A stretch of DNA of 64,000 nucleotides from Pantoea anthophila (GCF_006494375.1 NZ_VHIZ01000017.1:186001-250000), one strand, 5' to 3'; numbered from the stretch's first letter, positions 20,426-30,614 are shown. The notes: generated from the sequence alone by a model not told the origin. Numbers and translations: made by a program.

Positions 20426-20606
20426 GATCTGCAAGTTATCCACACAGTTAGCGTGACGCCAGTGCGGTGAAAACCGCCTGTTTATAGGGGGGAATATAGC
20501 AGTGAAGTAAAAGAGAAAAAGCGATGATGTTAACTTTTGGTGCGTCAGATGCACGAAGAGTGATCCGGGGCGCGCTTATGCACTAATTAAGTGCGCCCGC
20601 GGAACT

Positions 20607-21176
20607 TTATGCACCCTGCCAGCGCATAAACAGATCTTCCGGCAGGTCGATATCAAACTGATCGATAACGCGATTAACGGTCTGGTCGATGATCTGCCCG
20701 ATGGTATCAGGACGGTGATAGAACGCCGGAACAGGCGGCATAATGATGGCCCCCAGTTCGGCCGCCGTGGTCATCATGCGCAGATGACCGACATGCAGCG
20801 GGGTCTCGCGCACGCACAACACCAGTTTACGCTGCTCTTTTAACACCACGTCCGCTGCCCGGGTCAGCAGGGAGTCACTGTAGCTGTGAACGATGCCTGA
20901 CAGGGTTTTCATCGAGCAGGGTAAAATCGCCATGCCCAGCGTTTTAAACGACCCGGAGGAGATATTCGCGGCAATATCGCGCACGTCGTGCACCACATCG
21001 GCCAGCGCCTGTACGTCGCGAACCGAGTAGTCGCTCTCCAGTCCCAGCGTCTGTCGCGCCGCCTGACTCATGACCAGATGCGTTTCCACCTCTTCCACCT
21101 GCTGCAACACCTGCAGCATGCGCACGCCGTAGATCACCCCGCTTGCGCCAGAGATGCCAATGATGAGTCGTTTCAT
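20607..21176 (-). CDS. ubiX: Flavin prenyltransferase UbiX
   Basis: UbiX makes prenylated FMN, the cofactor for the UbiD decarboxylase in ubiquinone biosynthesis. The 189-residue flavodoxin-like protein starts with the phosphate-binding loop GISGASGVIYG and carries the conserved SSGSFKTLGMAILPCSMKTLSGI and MMPPVPAFYHRP blocks. AAGG precedes the ATG. No ubiD lies in the window, as expected. It sits downstream of purF but behind a strong purF terminator, so it probably has its own promoter. Confidence 0.95.
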   Translation of the reverse strand: MKRLIIGISGASGVIYGVRMLQVLQQVEEVETHLVMSQAARQTLGLESDYSVRDVQALADVVHDVRDIAANISSGSFKTLGMAILPCSMKTLSGIVHSYSDSLLTRAADVVLKEQRKLVLCVRETPLHVGHLRMMTTAAELGAIIMPPVPAFYHRPDTIGQIIDQTVNRVIDQFDIDLPEDLFMRWQGA

Positions 21177-21230
21177 AGTCCAACCTTGTCTCCGCTAATG
21201 CATCATCATAACGCGGCCGGACGATTTCTG

Positions 21231-21263
21231 AAAACAAACAGGGCGGGATTGCTCCCGCCCTGT
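21231..21263 (-). terminator. Terminator of the cvpA-purF operon
   Basis: ACAGGGCGGGA (21238-21248) and TCCCGCCCTGT (21253-21263) form an 11-bp stem. On the minus strand it is followed by TTGTTTTC. It is a good intrinsic terminator directly after purF. Confidence 0.75.
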
Positions 21264-21289
21264 TCTGTGCTGTCCGCCTTCAGGGGATA

Positions 21290-22807
21290 TCAGCCTTCGT
21301 TGTGCAGCTCGAGATTCTCGACCTCGTTCTGGCGCTGAAGCGCTTTCGCGTCATCATTACGCAGCGACTCAAGATACTCCAGATACTGCTGATCGACATC
21401 TTTGGTCACGTAGACGCCGTTGAAAACCGAACATTCAAACTGGGTAATATCCGGATTCTCTTCACGCACCGCTTCGATCAGATCGTTGAGATCCTGGAAA
21501 ATCAGCGCATCCGCTTTGATCAGCTGACGGATCTCTTCCACTTCGCGGCCATGGGCAATCAGCTCCGTGGCGCTCGGCATATCGATGCCGTAGACGTTCG
21601 GGAAGCGAATTTCCGGGGCCGCTGACGCCAGGTAAACCCGTTTTGCGCCCGCTTCACGCGCCATCTCAATGATCTGCTCGGAAGTGGTGCCACGCACGAT
21701 GGAGTCATCCACCAGCAGCACGTTTTTATCACGGAATTCCGCGCGGTTCGCGTTGAGCTTACGACGCACTGCGCTGCGACGTAACTGCTGGCCCGGCATG
21801 ATAAAGGTGCGGCCGACGTAGCGGTTCTTCACGAAGCCCTGGCGATAGGGTTTATCGAGAATACGCGCAATCTCCAGCGCGATATCGGTTGAGGTTTCCG
21901 GGATTGGAATCACCACGTCGATATCGAGATCTTCCCACTCGCGGGCAATTTTTTCGCCCAGCTTGGTGCCCATACGGACACGGGCGCTGTAGACCGAAAT
22001 CTTGTCGAGGAACGAGTCGGGACGTGCAAAATAGACATACTCGAACAGGCACGGATTGCTTTTCGGGTTTTCAGCACACTGACGGGTCGACAGCTGGCCC
22101 TCTTCAGTGACATAAACCGCTTCACCCGGCGCCACGTCACGGATGAACTCAAAGCCCAGCGTATCAAGCGCCACGCTCTCTGAGGCAACCATATATTCGG
22201 TACGGCCATCAGCGATGACGCGCTTGCCGAGGACCAGCGGACGAATGCCGTTAGGATCGCGGAAGGCGACCATGCCGTGTCCGATAATCATCGCCACGAC
22301 GGCGTAAGCACCGCGCACCTGCTGATGCAGGGCTGCAACCGCAGAAAAAATGTTGTCAGCTTCCAGCGGATCGTTCTGGAAGCGATCCAGTTCCTGCGCA
22401 AAGATATTCAGCAGGATTTCGGAATCTGACGTGGTGTTAACGTGACGGCGACCCTTTTCGAACAGGTGCTTACGCAGTTCATGGGCGTTAGTCAGATTAC
22501 CGTTGTGCGCCAGAGTGATGCCATAGGGCGAGTTGACGTAGAAAGGCTGCGCTTCAGAGGCACTGGAGCTTCCCGCCGTAGGATAACGCGCGTGACCAAT
22601 GCCCATGTTGCCCTGCAGACGCTGCATGTGACGTGCTTCGAAAACGTCGCTGACCAGGCCGTTTGCCTTTCGCAGGCGAAAACATTTCAGCGCATCGATA
22701 GTACAAATGCCTGCGGCATCCTGCCCGCGGTGCTGGAGCACCGTTAACGCGTCATAGATCGACTGGTTGACCGGCATGAAACCGGTGATACCGACAATAC
22801 CGCACAT
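21290..22807 (-). CDS. purF: Amidophosphoribosyltransferase
   Basis: PurF performs the first committed step of purine synthesis, making phosphoribosylamine from PRPP and glutamine. The 505-residue protein begins MCGIVGI, so Cys2 becomes the N-terminal nucleophile of the glutaminase domain (about 2-235). The PRPP-binding motif [14 protein letters not shown] lies in the phosphoribosyltransferase domain. AGGAAATG precedes the ATG. It lies 37 bp after cvpA, and a PurR box upstream of cvpA controls the pair. Confidence 0.97.
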   Translation of the reverse strand: MCGIVGITGFMPVNQSIYDALTVLQHRGQDAAGICTIDALKCFRLRKANGLVSDVFEARHMQRLQGNMGIGHARYPTAGSSSASEAQPFYVNSPYGITLAHNGNLTNAHELRKHLFEKGRRHVNTTSDSEILLNIFAQELDRFQNDPLEADNIFSAVAALHQQVRGAYAVVAMIIGHGMVAFRDPNGIRPLVLGKRVIADGRTEYMVASESVALDTLGFEFIRDVAPGEAVYVTEEGQLSTRQCAENPKSNPCLFEYVYFARPDSFLDKISVYSARVRMGTKLGEKIAREWEDLDIDVVIPIPETSTDIALEIARILDKPYRQGFVKNRYVGRTFIMPGQQLRRSAVRRKLNANRAEFRDKNVLLVDDSIVRGTTSEQIIEMAREAGAKRVYLASAAPEIRFPNVYGIDMPSATELIAHGREVEEIRQLIKADALIFQDLNDLIEAVREENPDITQFECSVFNGVYVTKDVDQQYLEYLESLRNDDAKALQRQNEVENLELHNEG

Positions 22808-22844
22808 GTTGTCATTTCCTCATTAAGCCGCACTCCCGGTCACA

Positions 22845-23330
22845 TCACCGGGGTAAAAAACTCGACGTGCTTTTCAGGTAATCAAAAAACCACCTGATGA
22901 TATAACTGAACTCGGGAATGAGTTGAGACTGTTGCCAGTCCGGACTTTTGGAAAAGCCAGTGAATGTATCAAGGAAGAACAGCAAAGCGGCCACAATCAG
23001 CACACCACGCAACGCCCCGAAACAGACTCCCAACACCCGGTCGGTTCCCGACAGGCCGGTTTTTTCCACCAGCGTGCCGATAACGTAGTTCACTATGGCC
23101 CCGACTATCAGGGTTGCCACAAACAGCACACCGATGGCGATACCGTTACGAACCAGTTCGTCGTCAAAACCTGTAAACCAGACTGCAAGGTAGGCGTAGT
23201 AATGACTGGCGACAAAAAACGCGCATCCCCAGGTAACAAGAGATAAGGCTTCCCGGACAAACCCACGAATCAGGCTGACCAGAGCCGAAAAACCAACTAC
23301 CGCAATAATGACGTAATCAATCCAGATCAT
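22845..23330 (-). CDS. cvpA: CvpA membrane protein (colicin V production)
   Basis: This 161-residue inner membrane protein has four predicted hydrophobic helices (starting near residues 5, 29, 63 and 103) and conserved [10 protein letters not shown] and [10 protein letters not shown] segments. It is needed for colicin V export in E. coli and also for envelope stress tolerance. Its molecular role is not defined. It is the first gene of cvpA-purF. GGAAGAG precedes the ATG. Confidence 0.93.
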   Translation of the reverse strand: MIWIDYVIIAVVGFSALVSLIRGFVREALSLVTWGCAFFVASHYYAYLAVWFTGFDDELVRNGIAIGVLFVATLIVGAIVNYVIGTLVEKTGLSGTDRVLGVCFGALRGVLIVAALLFFLDTFTGFSKSPDWQQSQLIPEFSYIIRWFFDYLKSTSSFLPR

Positions 23331-23381
23331 GAACTCTTCCAGCGCCAGTGCAATTGCACCCCTGCATCCAGTTCGGGGCGC

Positions 23382-23410
23382 ATTCTAACAGAAAAAGAAA
23401 ACGTTTGCGT
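23382..23410 (-). promoter_or_regulatory. PurR box overlapping the cvpA-purF promoter
   Basis: On the minus strand ACGCAAACGTTTTCTT at 23395-23410 matches the PurR consensus ACGCAAACGTTTTCNT perfectly. TAGAAT at 23382-23387 is a good -10, and the box covers the -35 position. This is the same layout as the E. coli purF promoter, so repression by PurR with hypoxanthine or guanine is expected. Confidence 0.85.
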
Positions 23411-23433
23411 AGCGGTTTTCCTTTTCTGCATCC

Positions 23434-23467
23434 ATAAAAAAGGCGATAAAAAAATTCGCTATCGCCC
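23434..23467 (-). terminator. Distal intrinsic terminator downstream of dedD
   Basis: On the minus strand GGCGATA and TATCGCC form a 7-bp stem followed by six T residues. It lies between dedD and the cvpA promoter, and would insulate the cvpA-purF unit from upstream read-through. Confidence 0.6.
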
Positions 23468-23547
23468 GGGTGATTCTCAGCCGTTCATGCCGTTGAAAAT
23501 GGTCACTTTTTCCGTCACGCTGCGCTATAAATGAACGCGTCAGCCGA

Positions 23548-23581
23548 TAAAAGACGCTGCCTGTTACTGCTATCGGCAGCG
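23548..23581 (-). terminator. Proximal intrinsic terminator downstream of dedD
   Basis: CGCTGCC and GGCAGCG (7 bp, 13-nt loop) are followed on the minus strand by TCTTTTAT, starting 13 nt past the dedD stop. With the element at 23434-23467 it makes a tandem terminator. Confidence 0.6.
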
Positions 23582-23593
23582 CCAATCGCCTGA

Positions 23594-24376
23594 TTAACGG
23601 GCACTGTAGGGTTTCACCACACCGCCCAGTCCGGAGATGTTTTTCAGCTCGCCCACTGCGCTCTGCATTTTGGCTTTAGAGGCGTCCGGCCCGACATAAA
23701 TTCGGGTAATCTGCCCCTGCACTGGCGTTGACGGCACGGTAAAGGCGCGATAGCCCGAGAGCCGAAGCTGTGCCACGATCTCGTTCACTTTGCTGGCATT
23801 TTTCAGCGCGCCCAGCTGCACCACGTACGCCTGCCCTGCCGGCGCGGTAGTCTCTGCCGCTTTCGGCGCTGTCTCTTCCTTCGGCTGCTCAACCGCTTTT
23901 GGCTGTTCAGCCGGCTTCGGCTTCGGCTGCTCTGCCACTTTCGGCTTCGGCTGTTCCACAGGCTTCGGCTTAGGCTGCTCGGTTACTCTGGCTTTCTGCT
24001 GCTCGGTGACCTTCGGCTTCGTGACCGTCTGCGCAGGCGCAGACTGATGAACCGGCGGCGGCGAGACCACAGCCGGATCGCTCTCCTCTTCCGGCTGGGT
24101 GCGGCCCTGTTCCGCCGTCACGTTGGTTTTACCGCTGCCGTTACTGCTGCTCACCGCATTGCCCGCCCCTTCCGGCGGCTGCGACGGCAGCGACTGCGTG
24201 ACCGGCGGCACCATTTCGCTGTCCTGCTGGTCGTCCGGTTTTGGCACCAGCGGAATCGCCGCGAACTCCTCTTTATAATGCTTTTTCTGACCATCCAGCA
24301 GCCCTGGCAGGACAATCACGCCAACGGCGACCAGAATAATCGTGCCGACTAAACGGTTCTGAAACTTACTTGCCAC
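23594..24376 (-). CDS. dedD: Cell division SPOR protein DedD
   Basis: DedD is a bitopic inner membrane division protein that binds septal peptidoglycan through its SPOR domain. The start is GTG at 24376, after GGAGAAAGGAC, giving 260 residues that begin ASKFQNRLVGTIILVAVGVI. The single membrane helix is at about residues 9-26. The SPOR domain is the last 80 or so residues (AYVVQLGALKN to GLGGVVKPYSA). The linker holds a run of EQPKPK-type repeats and makes the protein about 40 residues longer than E. coli DedD (220). Its start overlaps folC by 11 nt. Confidence 0.92.
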   Translation of the reverse strand: MASKFQNRLVGTIILVAVGVIVLPGLLDGQKKHYKEEFAAIPLVPKPDDQQDSEMVPPVTQSLPSQPPEGAGNAVSSSNGSGKTNVTAEQGRTQPEEESDPAVVSPPPVHQSAPAQTVTKPKVTEQQKARVTEQPKPKPVEQPKPKVAEQPKPKPAEQPKAVEQPKEETAPKAAETTAPAGQAYVVQLGALKNASKVNEIVAQLRLSGYRAFTVPSTPVQGQITRIYVGPDASKAKMQSAVGELKNISGLGGVVKPYSAR

Positions 24377-25634
24377 GTCCTTTCTCCGTTTCAATCGATT
24401 CCATGACCTGCGCCACGGTGTGGAATGACCCACAAACCAGCACAACGTCCTGCGGCGCGGCCTGCTGACGCGCCTGCTGCCAGGCGAGTTCAACCGAGCT
24501 AAACGCCTCGCCCTGCGGCAGGCTGCTCAGCAGCTGCTCCGCCGTGGCACCGCGCGGGCCATCGAGTGGCGCGCAGTACCAGGCATCCACCACCGGAGCC
24601 AGCGCTGCCAGCGTTCCGGCGATATCTTTATCATGCAGCATACCCACAACCGCGTGCACTTTGCCGCGTGCCGGCAGGGCGGCCAGTCGAGAAGCCAGAT
24701 AGCCCGCCGCATGCGGGTTGTGCGCCACGTCCAGAATCACACGCGGGGATTCACTGATGGTCTGAAAACGTCCTGGCAGCATCGCCAGCGGCAGGCTGGC
24801 GCGAATCTGCGCCTCGCTGACCGCCAGCCCGGACATGCGCAGTGCCACCAGTGCCGTCGCCGCGTTGGGCAGCGGCACCTGCGGCAGGGGCAAATCGTTC
24901 AGCTCACCGGCCGCATCCCGCAGCGACCAGCTTTCCGCCTGCGCATGAAAGGACCATTCACGGTCGCGCTGCATGAGCTTAGCGCCCTTTTCCTGCGCCA
25001 CCATGGCGATACTCTGCGGCATTTCCGGCTCACCGACCACCGCCGGTTTGCCTGCCCGGAACACACCCGCTTTTTCCCGCCCGATGCTTTCGCGATCCGG
25101 GCCAAGCCAGTCGGTATGATCCAGAGCAATGCTGGTGACGATGGCGACATCAGCATCAACGATATTGGTGGCGTCCAGTCGTCCGCCGAGGCCCACCTCG
25201 AGGATCACCACATCCAGCTTCGCCTGGCGAAACAGGTTGAGCGCGGAGAGCGTGCCGAATTCAAAATAGGTCAGTGAAATGTCTGCCCGTCCCGCTTCAA
25301 TCTCCGCAAAGCTGGCGCAGTGCTGCGCTTCGCTCAGCTCCTCTCCCTGAACCCGGACGCGCTCTGTGTAGCGCACCAGATGGGGTGAGCTGTAGACGCC
25401 AACCCGATAGCCTGCGGCCATCAGCAGGGTTTCCAGCGTGCGGCAGGTGGTGCCTTTGCCGTTGGTACCGGCGACGGTAAAAACAAAGGGGGCGGGTTTC
25501 AGCAGGTCGAGACGTTGTGCCACCTGGCGAATGCGATCCAGACCCAGTTCGATCGCCTGGGTATGCAGGTGCTCAAGATAATAAAGCCACGTGGCCAAAG
25601 GCGACGTGGCTTGAGGAAGGTGAAGATTGTCCAT
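24366..25634 (-). CDS. folC: Dihydrofolate/folylpolyglutamate synthase
   Basis: FolC adds glutamate to dihydropteroate to make dihydrofolate, then extends folate polyglutamate tails. The 422-residue Mur-ligase-fold protein has the ATP loop VAGTNGKGTTCRTLE near residue 55, and the DxTDWLG and VGGRLDATN motifs (GLGGRLDATNIVDAD) of the family. The length matches E. coli FolC. It is flanked by accD and dedD, the conserved order, and overlaps dedD by 11 nt. Confidence 0.96.
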   Translation of the reverse strand: MDNLHLPQATSPLATWLYYLEHLHTQAIELGLDRIRQVAQRLDLLKPAPFVFTVAGTNGKGTTCRTLETLLMAAGYRVGVYSSPHLVRYTERVRVQGEELSEAQHCASFAEIEAGRADISLTYFEFGTLSALNLFRQAKLDVVILEVGLGGRLDATNIVDADVAIVTSIALDHTDWLGPDRESIGREKAGVFRAGKPAVVGEPEMPQSIAMVAQEKGAKLMQRDREWSFHAQAESWSLRDAAGELNDLPLPQVPLPNAATALVALRMSGLAVSEAQIRASLPLAMLPGRFQTISESPRVILDVAHNPHAAGYLASRLAALPARGKVHAVVGMLHDKDIAGTLAALAPVVDAWYCAPLDGPRGATAEQLLSSLPQGEAFSSVELAWQQARQQAAPQDVVLVCGSFHTVAQVMESIETEKGRGK

Positions 25635-25695
25635 ATGTCCCGTTTTGCTTATTGATACCCGGCAGACTGCTGCTGCGGTATACGGTGCATTGGTA

Positions 25696-25718
25696 AGAGG
25701 CGCGGTGGACGCGCCTCT
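25696..25718. other. 9-bp hairpin between accD and folC
   Basis: AGAGGCGCG (25696-25704) and CGCGCCTCT (25710-25718) form a strong stem 11 nt after the accD stop, with no T tract on the minus strand. It may modulate read-through or stabilise the accD message. Confidence 0.4.
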
Positions 25719-25728
25719 CTATCTCCTG

Positions 25729-26643
25729 TCAGGCCTCGTTGCTTTCTGATTCAGTCGGCGCAGGGGCGGACTGTTCACCGTCATGCAGCGGTGCCGGCAG
25801 GTTCATCATTTTTGCCAGCAGGCTTGCCAGTTTGTAGCGCATTTCCGGACGGCGGATGATCATGTCGATCGCGCCCTTTTCAATCAGAAACTCACTGCGC
25901 TGGAAGCCTGGCGGCAGTTTTTCACGCACGGTCTGTTCGATAACGCGTGGGCCGGCAAAGCCGATCAGCGCTTTCGGTTCCGCCACGTTGAGGTCACCCA
26001 GCATGGCAAAACTGGCGGAAACGCCGCCCATGGTCGGGTCAGTCAGCACGGAAATGTAAGGCAGACCGCGCTCCTGCATTTTCGCCAGCGCCGCACTGGT
26101 CTTCGCCATCTGCATCAGCGACATCAGCGCTTCCTGCATACGCGCACCGCCACTGGCGGAGAAGCAGATCAGCGGACAGTTATCTTCTAACGCCTGCTCA
26201 ACCGCACGGACAAAACGCGCGCCGACCACAGAGCCCATTGAACCGCCCATGAAGGCAAATTCAAAGGCGGCCGTAACAACCGGCATGCCGTGCAGCTGAC
26301 CTTTCATCACGATCAATGCATCTTTTTCGCCGGTGTCTTTCTGGGCGGCGACCAGACGATCTTTGTACTTCTTGGAGTCGCGGAACTTGAGCAGATCTTT
26401 CGGCTCGAGTTCACTGCCAAGCTCAACCAGGGTGCCCTGGTCGAGGAAACTGCCGAGACGCTCACGGGCGTGCATACGCATGTGATGGTCACACTTCGGG
26501 CAGACCTCAAGATTACGCTCCAGCTCGGCGCGGTAGAGAACCTGGCCACAGCTGTCGCACTTGGTCCAGACCCCTTCCGGGATACTGGCTTTGCGCGCAG
26601 GCGTCGTGGTGCTTTTATTAAGAATTCGTTCAATCCAGCTCAT
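25729..26643 (-). CDS. accD: Acetyl-CoA carboxylase carboxyltransferase subunit beta
   Basis: AccD with AccA transfers carboxyl from biotin to acetyl-CoA, giving malonyl-CoA for fatty acid synthesis. The 304-residue protein has an N-terminal four-cysteine zinc ribbon (C29, C32, C48, C51) and a crotonase-like carboxyltransferase domain with [19 protein letters not shown]. In E. coli the zinc domain also lets the complex bind its own mRNA. AAGGT precedes the ATG. Confidence 0.97.
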   Translation of the reverse strand: MSWIERILNKSTTTPARKASIPEGVWTKCDSCGQVLYRAELERNLEVCPKCDHHMRMHARERLGSFLDQGTLVELGSELEPKDLLKFRDSKKYKDRLVAAQKDTGEKDALIVMKGQLHGMPVVTAAFEFAFMGGSMGSVVGARFVRAVEQALEDNCPLICFSASGGARMQEALMSLMQMAKTSAALAKMQERGLPYISVLTDPTMGGVSASFAMLGDLNVAEPKALIGFAGPRVIEQTVREKLPPGFQRSEFLIEKGAIDMIIRRPEMRYKLASLLAKMMNLPAPLHDGEQSAPAPTESESNEA

Positions 26644-26773
26644 TGATGACCTTTCTGTTTAAAACTGACCTGGTCCAGTCGTCTTGATACTGCTGAAAAC
26701 CGCTTCAGCAGACGGTAAATGTCGCTCATTAAACCACAACCTGTTCAGACTGTGGATAAAAATCTGGTCTTAC

Positions 26774-26793
26774 CCCTGAGCAAAGTCTCAGGG
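26774..26793. other. Stem-loop at the 3' end of dedA
   Basis: CCCTGAG (26774-26780) pairs with CTCAGGG (26787-26793), and the dedA stop codon falls inside one arm. On the minus strand a T run occurs only 12 nt later, so termination would be inefficient. The 144-bp gap to accD probably also holds an accD promoter. Confidence 0.35.
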
Positions 26794-27450
26794 CAGCTTC
26801 TGCTGTTTAGCCTGACGGCGATGACGCCAGACTTCGATGACGCCCGGCAGGACGGAGACCAGGATAATGCCCACAATCAACAGCTTCAGGTTTTCCTGCA
26901 CCACCGGCAGATCGCCAAACAGGTAGCCCGCATAGGAGAAGAGCAGGACCCATAACAGCGCACCGGTGACGTTGAACAGCGCGAAGTGGCGATAGGACAT
27001 ATGGCCCATACCGGCGACAAACGGCGCAAACGTGCGGACGATTGGCACAAAGCGCGCCAGGATGATGGTTTTTCCGCCGTGACGGGCATAAAACGCATGG
27101 GTTTTATCCAGATAGCTGCGGCGGAAAATCTTCGAGTCCGGGTTACTGAACAACCGTTTGCCAAACAGCCGGCCAATGGTGTAGTTCACCGCATCGCCCA
27201 GAATCGCGGCGGTCACTAACAGCGCCACCATCAGATGCACATTCAGATCGTTCCCCGGCAGGGCTGCCAGCGCGCCTGCGACAAACAGCAGGGAGTCGCC
27301 CGGCAGGAAGGGCGTCACCACCAGTCCGGTTTCGCAGAACAAAATCAGGAACAAAATCGCGTAAATCCAGACGCCGTACTGAGCAACCAGCTCGGCAAGG
27401 TGCACATCAATGTGCAGAATAAAATCAACCAGAAAATGGAGGAACTCCAT
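26788..27450 (-). CDS. dedA: DedA family membrane protein
   Basis: DedA belongs to the SNARE-associated/VTT membrane family, whose members support envelope integrity and, in some cases, undecaprenyl phosphate or lipid flipping. The start at 27450 gives 220 residues, collinear with E. coli DedA (219), with about five hydrophobic segments. The family motifs [23 protein letters not shown] and [17 protein letters not shown] are present. A long in-frame upstream extension overlaps truA and is not conserved. An AGGGC ribosome site precedes the ATG. Confidence 0.92.
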   Translation of the reverse strand: MEFLHFLVDFILHIDVHLAELVAQYGVWIYAILFLILFCETGLVVTPFLPGDSLLFVAGALAALPGNDLNVHLMVALLVTAAILGDAVNYTIGRLFGKRLFSNPDSKIFRRSYLDKTHAFYARHGGKTIILARFVPIVRTFAPFVAGMGHMSYRHFALFNVTGALLWVLLFSYAGYLFGDLPVVQENLKLLIVGIILVSVLPGVIEVWRHRRQAKQQKLP

Positions 27451-27479
27451 AGCGTGCCCTTTAATGTCCTGAAAGTGAA

Positions 27480-28283
27480 TTAATCCGCGAGGAACAGGGG
27501 TCCCATCGGCGGCTGTGGTAACGCAAAGTGGGATGGATAATCCACCGCCACCAGATACAACCCTTCTGCCCGGGCTGTAGCGGCCGCTAACGTCCGATCT
27601 TTCGCCGCCAGCAGCGTTGCCATCCATGACTCCGGCTTGTTGCCGCAGCCTATCTCCATCAGGCTGCCCACGATATTGCGCACCATGTGATGCACAAAGG
27701 CGTTGGCTTTGATATCCACAATCACGTAAGGGCCCTGACGCGTCACGTTGAGGTGAATCACGTTGCGCCACGGCGTACGCGACTGGCACTGCACCGCGCG
27801 GAATGAGGTGAAATCATTCTCGCCCAGCAGGCATTGCCCGGCGCGCTGCATCTTTTCCGCATCCAGAGGATGGTAAAAGTGCGTCACGCCCTGCGCCAGC
27901 ACCGCCGGACGCAGACGCTGATTGTAGATCAGGTAGCGATAGCGGCGGGCGGTGGCGCTGAAGCGGGCATGGAAATCTTCCGGCACCGCTTTCACCCAGC
28001 GAACGGCGATGTCCGGTGGCAGATTGGCGTTGACGCCCAGCGTCCAGGCGCCGTCAGGCCGCTGCGCCGTGGTGTCGAAATGGACCACCTGTCCGGTGCC
28101 GTGCACCCCGGCATCTGTCCGGCCGGCACAAAAGATGCTGACCGGATGATCGGCGACTTTCGACAGCGCACGCTCAACCTTCTCCTGCACGCTGCGGACT
28201 TCATTCTGGCGCTGCCAGCCGTAGTAACGGCTGCCGTCATACTCTATGCCGAGCGCCAGTTTTTGCGTCTGACCTTCGGACAT
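27480..28283 (-). CDS. truA: tRNA pseudouridine(38-40) synthase TruA
   Basis: TruA converts uridines 38-40 of the tRNA anticodon arm to pseudouridine. The 267-residue protein carries the catalytic D57 in [11 protein letters not shown], plus the conserved RRYRYLIYN and FHHMVRN-type ([12 protein letters not shown]) blocks. It starts 2 nt after the usg stop, with AGGAG inside the usg coding end, so the two are translationally coupled. Confidence 0.96.
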   Translation of the reverse strand: MSEGQTQKLALGIEYDGSRYYGWQRQNEVRSVQEKVERALSKVADHPVSIFCAGRTDAGVHGTGQVVHFDTTAQRPDGAWTLGVNANLPPDIAVRWVKAVPEDFHARFSATARRYRYLIYNQRLRPAVLAQGVTHFYHPLDAEKMQRAGQCLLGENDFTSFRAVQCQSRTPWRNVIHLNVTRQGPYVIVDIKANAFVHHMVRNIVGSLMEIGCGNKPESWMATLLAAKDRTLAAATARAEGLYLVAVDYPSHFALPQPPMGPLFLAD

Positions 28284-28285
28284 GG

Positions 28286-29293
28286 TTACAGGTACTCCTG
28301 AACCAGTTTCTCTGCGGTTTTCACCGCCATCAGCGCGCCGCCGAAACGGATGTTATCCGCCACGGACCAGAACTGCAGCAGCTCCGGGATGCCGTAGTCG
28401 TTGCGCACAGCGCCGATGCTGAGCTCGCCGTTGCCTGAGGCATCCGTAACCGGCGTCGGCACCTCATCTTCTTCGCTGAGACGAATGTCAGACGCCAGCG
28501 CCAGTTCGGCACGCGCTTCCTCAGCCGAGAGCGGACGCAGGTTTTCAATGTGCACGATCTGCGCATTTCCGTAGAAGACCGGCGCCTGAACGCTGCTGAC
28601 CGCAATCGGCAGGCCTTCGTCCTGCAGCACTTTACGCACCTGTTCAACCATCCGGCGCTCACTCTCAACGCTGCCTTCCGCATCCGCCTGTTGCGGCATC
28701 AGGTTAAACGCCAGCTGACGACCAAAATGGTGATCGTCGGCCGGGATGCCATTCAGCAGGCGGGCACTTTCACCGGCCAGCGCATCGACTGCCACTTTGC
28801 CGTAGCTGGAGACCGAGATCAGATTGGTCACCTGCAGGCGGCTCAGTCCGGCCGCATCGAGCAGCGGTTTAATCGCGGTCAGCAGCTGGCTGACCAGATT
28901 ATCCGCCACGCTGATGATATTGCGATTACGGTAATCTGCCAGCACGTGCGGGTTCACATCCGGTACCACCAGCGGCACATCCGGCTCCAGCGCAAACAGC
29001 TCGCTGCTGTCGATGACCAGACACCCGGCGTTGGCCGCTTCCTCCGCAAAACGGGCTGAGGCGTCACGTCCCGCGACGAAAAAGGCCAGCTGCGCCTGCG
29101 ACCAGTCGAACGTCTCTGCATTTTCGACCCGCAACGTGCGGCCCTCGAAACGTTTGTTTTCGCCCGCGCTATTTTCGCTGGCCAGCAAATACAATTCACC
29201 AACCGGGAACTGGCGTTCCGCCAGCAGTTCCAGTACAGCGTTCCCTACTGCGCCTGTCGCGCCCAGTAGCGCAATATTCCAGCCGTCAGACAT
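28286..29293 (-). CDS. usg: Usg, aspartate-semialdehyde dehydrogenase-like protein
   Basis: This 335-residue protein is related to aspartate-beta-semialdehyde dehydrogenase and orthologous to E. coli Usg (337). The NADP-binding [14 protein letters not shown] motif is kept. In the region of the family's catalytic cysteine the sequence reads [15 protein letters not shown], with no Cys, so it is unlikely to act as a normal ASADH. Its function is unknown. GGAG lies 10 nt before the ATG. It sits between pdxB and truA, as in E. coli. Confidence 0.9.
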   Translation of the reverse strand: MSDGWNIALLGATGAVGNAVLELLAERQFPVGELYLLASENSAGENKRFEGRTLRVENAETFDWSQAQLAFFVAGRDASARFAEEAANAGCLVIDSSELFALEPDVPLVVPDVNPHVLADYRNRNIISVADNLVSQLLTAIKPLLDAAGLSRLQVTNLISVSSYGKVAVDALAGESARLLNGIPADDHHFGRQLAFNLMPQQADAEGSVESERRMVEQVRKVLQDEGLPIAVSSVQAPVFYGNAQIVHIENLRPLSAEEARAELALASDIRLSEEDEVPTPVTDASGNGELSIGAVRNDYGIPELLQFWSVADNIRFGGALMAVKTAEKLVQEYL

Positions 29294-29320
29294 GTTGGTT
29301 TACTCCAGACAATGACATAA

Positions 29321-29347
29321 AAACAGAAGGCGGTGATATTCACCGCC
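29321..29347 (-). terminator. Intrinsic terminator after pdxB
   Basis: GGCGGTGA (29329-29336) and TCACCGCC (29340-29347) form a perfect 8-bp stem with a 3-nt loop. On the minus strand it is followed by TTCTGTTTTTAT. It separates pdxB from the usg-truA series. Confidence 0.65.
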
Positions 29348-29425
29348 CAGGGATTCAGATTTATCCCCCTCCTTAACCCGGCACGCGGCAGCGCCGCCTG
29401 CGTTCACTGCGGCATCGCGCGCCGG

Positions 29426-30559
29426 TTACGCCGGAGAGTGGATTGCGTTAAAGCCCAGCTGATTCAGCATCTCAGCCGTGGTGGCGTCATTACACTTCAC
29501 CCGCAGCGATGACCACTCACGGCGCTCCAGATATTGCTTACGCAGGCGATCAAATTCGCCGGGCTGCGCCGCCACTTTTCGCAGGGGGGCATCATCGCGG
29601 CGCACATCATACACCAGATGCGCCAGGCGTTTCAGCGTTGGCTGATCCAGCGGACCATTCAGGGTGATTTCACTGAATTCCGGCTCCGGCAGCAGGGTGC
29701 TGAGCGGCACCTGCTGCGGCTGACCGATAAAATCACACCAGGCTTCGAACACCTGGGTCGTACCGCGAGCCTTGCCTTCCAGCGTGTAGCCTGCAATATG
29801 TGGCGTGGCGATGTCGACCCTGTCCAGCAGCGCCAGAGAGAGATCCGGCTCCGGCTCCCAGACATCCAGCACCACGCTAAGGTCGTGCCGCATTTTCAGC
29901 ACCTCCAGCAGCGCGACGTTGTCGACCACCGGGCCGCGACAGGCGTTAATCAGAATAGTGTTGGGCTTCAGCGCCATCAGCAGCGCGGCATCGGCCAGGT
30001 GCCAGCTCTTATAAGGCCCCTCTTTGAACAGCGGCGTGTGGAAAGTCAGGATATCGGCCTGCGCGGTCACCGCCTCCAGCGACAGGAAATCCCCTTCGTC
30101 ACCGCGATCGGCGCGCGGCGGATCGCACAGCAGGGTTTTGATGCCCCAGGCTTCCAGGCGCTTCTGCAGCCGTCCACCGACGTTGCCGACACCCACGATG
30201 CCGACCGTACGATCGCGCAGCTGGAAACCATCACGTTCCGCCAGCAGCAGCAGCGCGGAGAAAACGTACTCCACTACCGCAATGGCGTTGCAGCCGGGCG
30301 CCGCAGAGAACGCAATGCCGGCCTGCTGAAGCCAGGCCTCGTCGATATGATCGGTGCCCGCCGTGGCGGTGCCGACAAATTTCACCGGCTTGCCCGCCAG
30401 CAGCGCCTCATTCACCTGCGTCACTGAGCGCACCATTAGCCCGCTGGCATCGGCCAGTTCATCCACCGGCAGCGGACGTCCCGGCACCGCGACCACGTCG
30501 CCGGTCCGGCTGAACAACTCACGGGCATAAGGCATATTTTCATCGACCAGAATTTTCAC
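29426..30559 (-). CDS. pdxB: Erythronate-4-phosphate dehydrogenase
   Basis: PdxB catalyses the second step of the DXP-dependent pyridoxal 5'-phosphate pathway. The protein is of the D-2-hydroxyacid dehydrogenase family, with the NAD loop [12 protein letters not shown]. It has the catalytic Arg in [10 protein letters not shown], a Glu in the VWEPEPDL segment, the His in TPHIAGYT, and a C-terminal PdxB dimerisation domain ([11 protein letters not shown]). GTG at 30559 is taken as start (377 residues), 8 nt after AGGA. The preceding GTG at 30562 is an alternative. The E. coli protein has 378. Confidence 0.94.
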   Translation of the reverse strand: MKILVDENMPYARELFSRTGDVVAVPGRPLPVDELADASGLMVRSVTQVNEALLAGKPVKFVGTATAGTDHIDEAWLQQAGIAFSAAPGCNAIAVVEYVFSALLLLAERDGFQLRDRTVGIVGVGNVGGRLQKRLEAWGIKTLLCDPPRADRGDEGDFLSLEAVTAQADILTFHTPLFKEGPYKSWHLADAALLMALKPNTILINACRGPVVDNVALLEVLKMRHDLSVVLDVWEPEPDLSLALLDRVDIATPHIAGYTLEGKARGTTQVFEAWCDFIGQPQQVPLSTLLPEPEFSEITLNGPLDQPTLKRLAHLVYDVRRDDAPLRKVAAQPGEFDRLRKQYLERREWSSLRVKCNDATTAEMLNQLGFNAIHSPA

Positions 30560-30614
30560 CACGGCTTTCCTGTCTGTTGCATGAGAGGCAATTATTCTGG
30601 CACAAAGCACCGCG

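Noticed and set aside
20539-20554. GGTGC-N7-GCAC upstream of the sigma-54 element as a possible NtrC site.
   Set aside because: NtrC sites read GCAC first and GTGC second. This order is reversed, so I do not call it.
23870-24010. Regularly spaced short repeats that might suggest a CRISPR-like array.
   Set aside because: They encode the in-frame EQPKPK linker of DedD, and there are no unique spacers or cas genes.
29534-30427. A 297-codon plus-strand frame opposite pdxB.
   Set aside because: It is entirely antisense to pdxB, and its His/Gln/Arg-rich composition is typical of a shadow frame.
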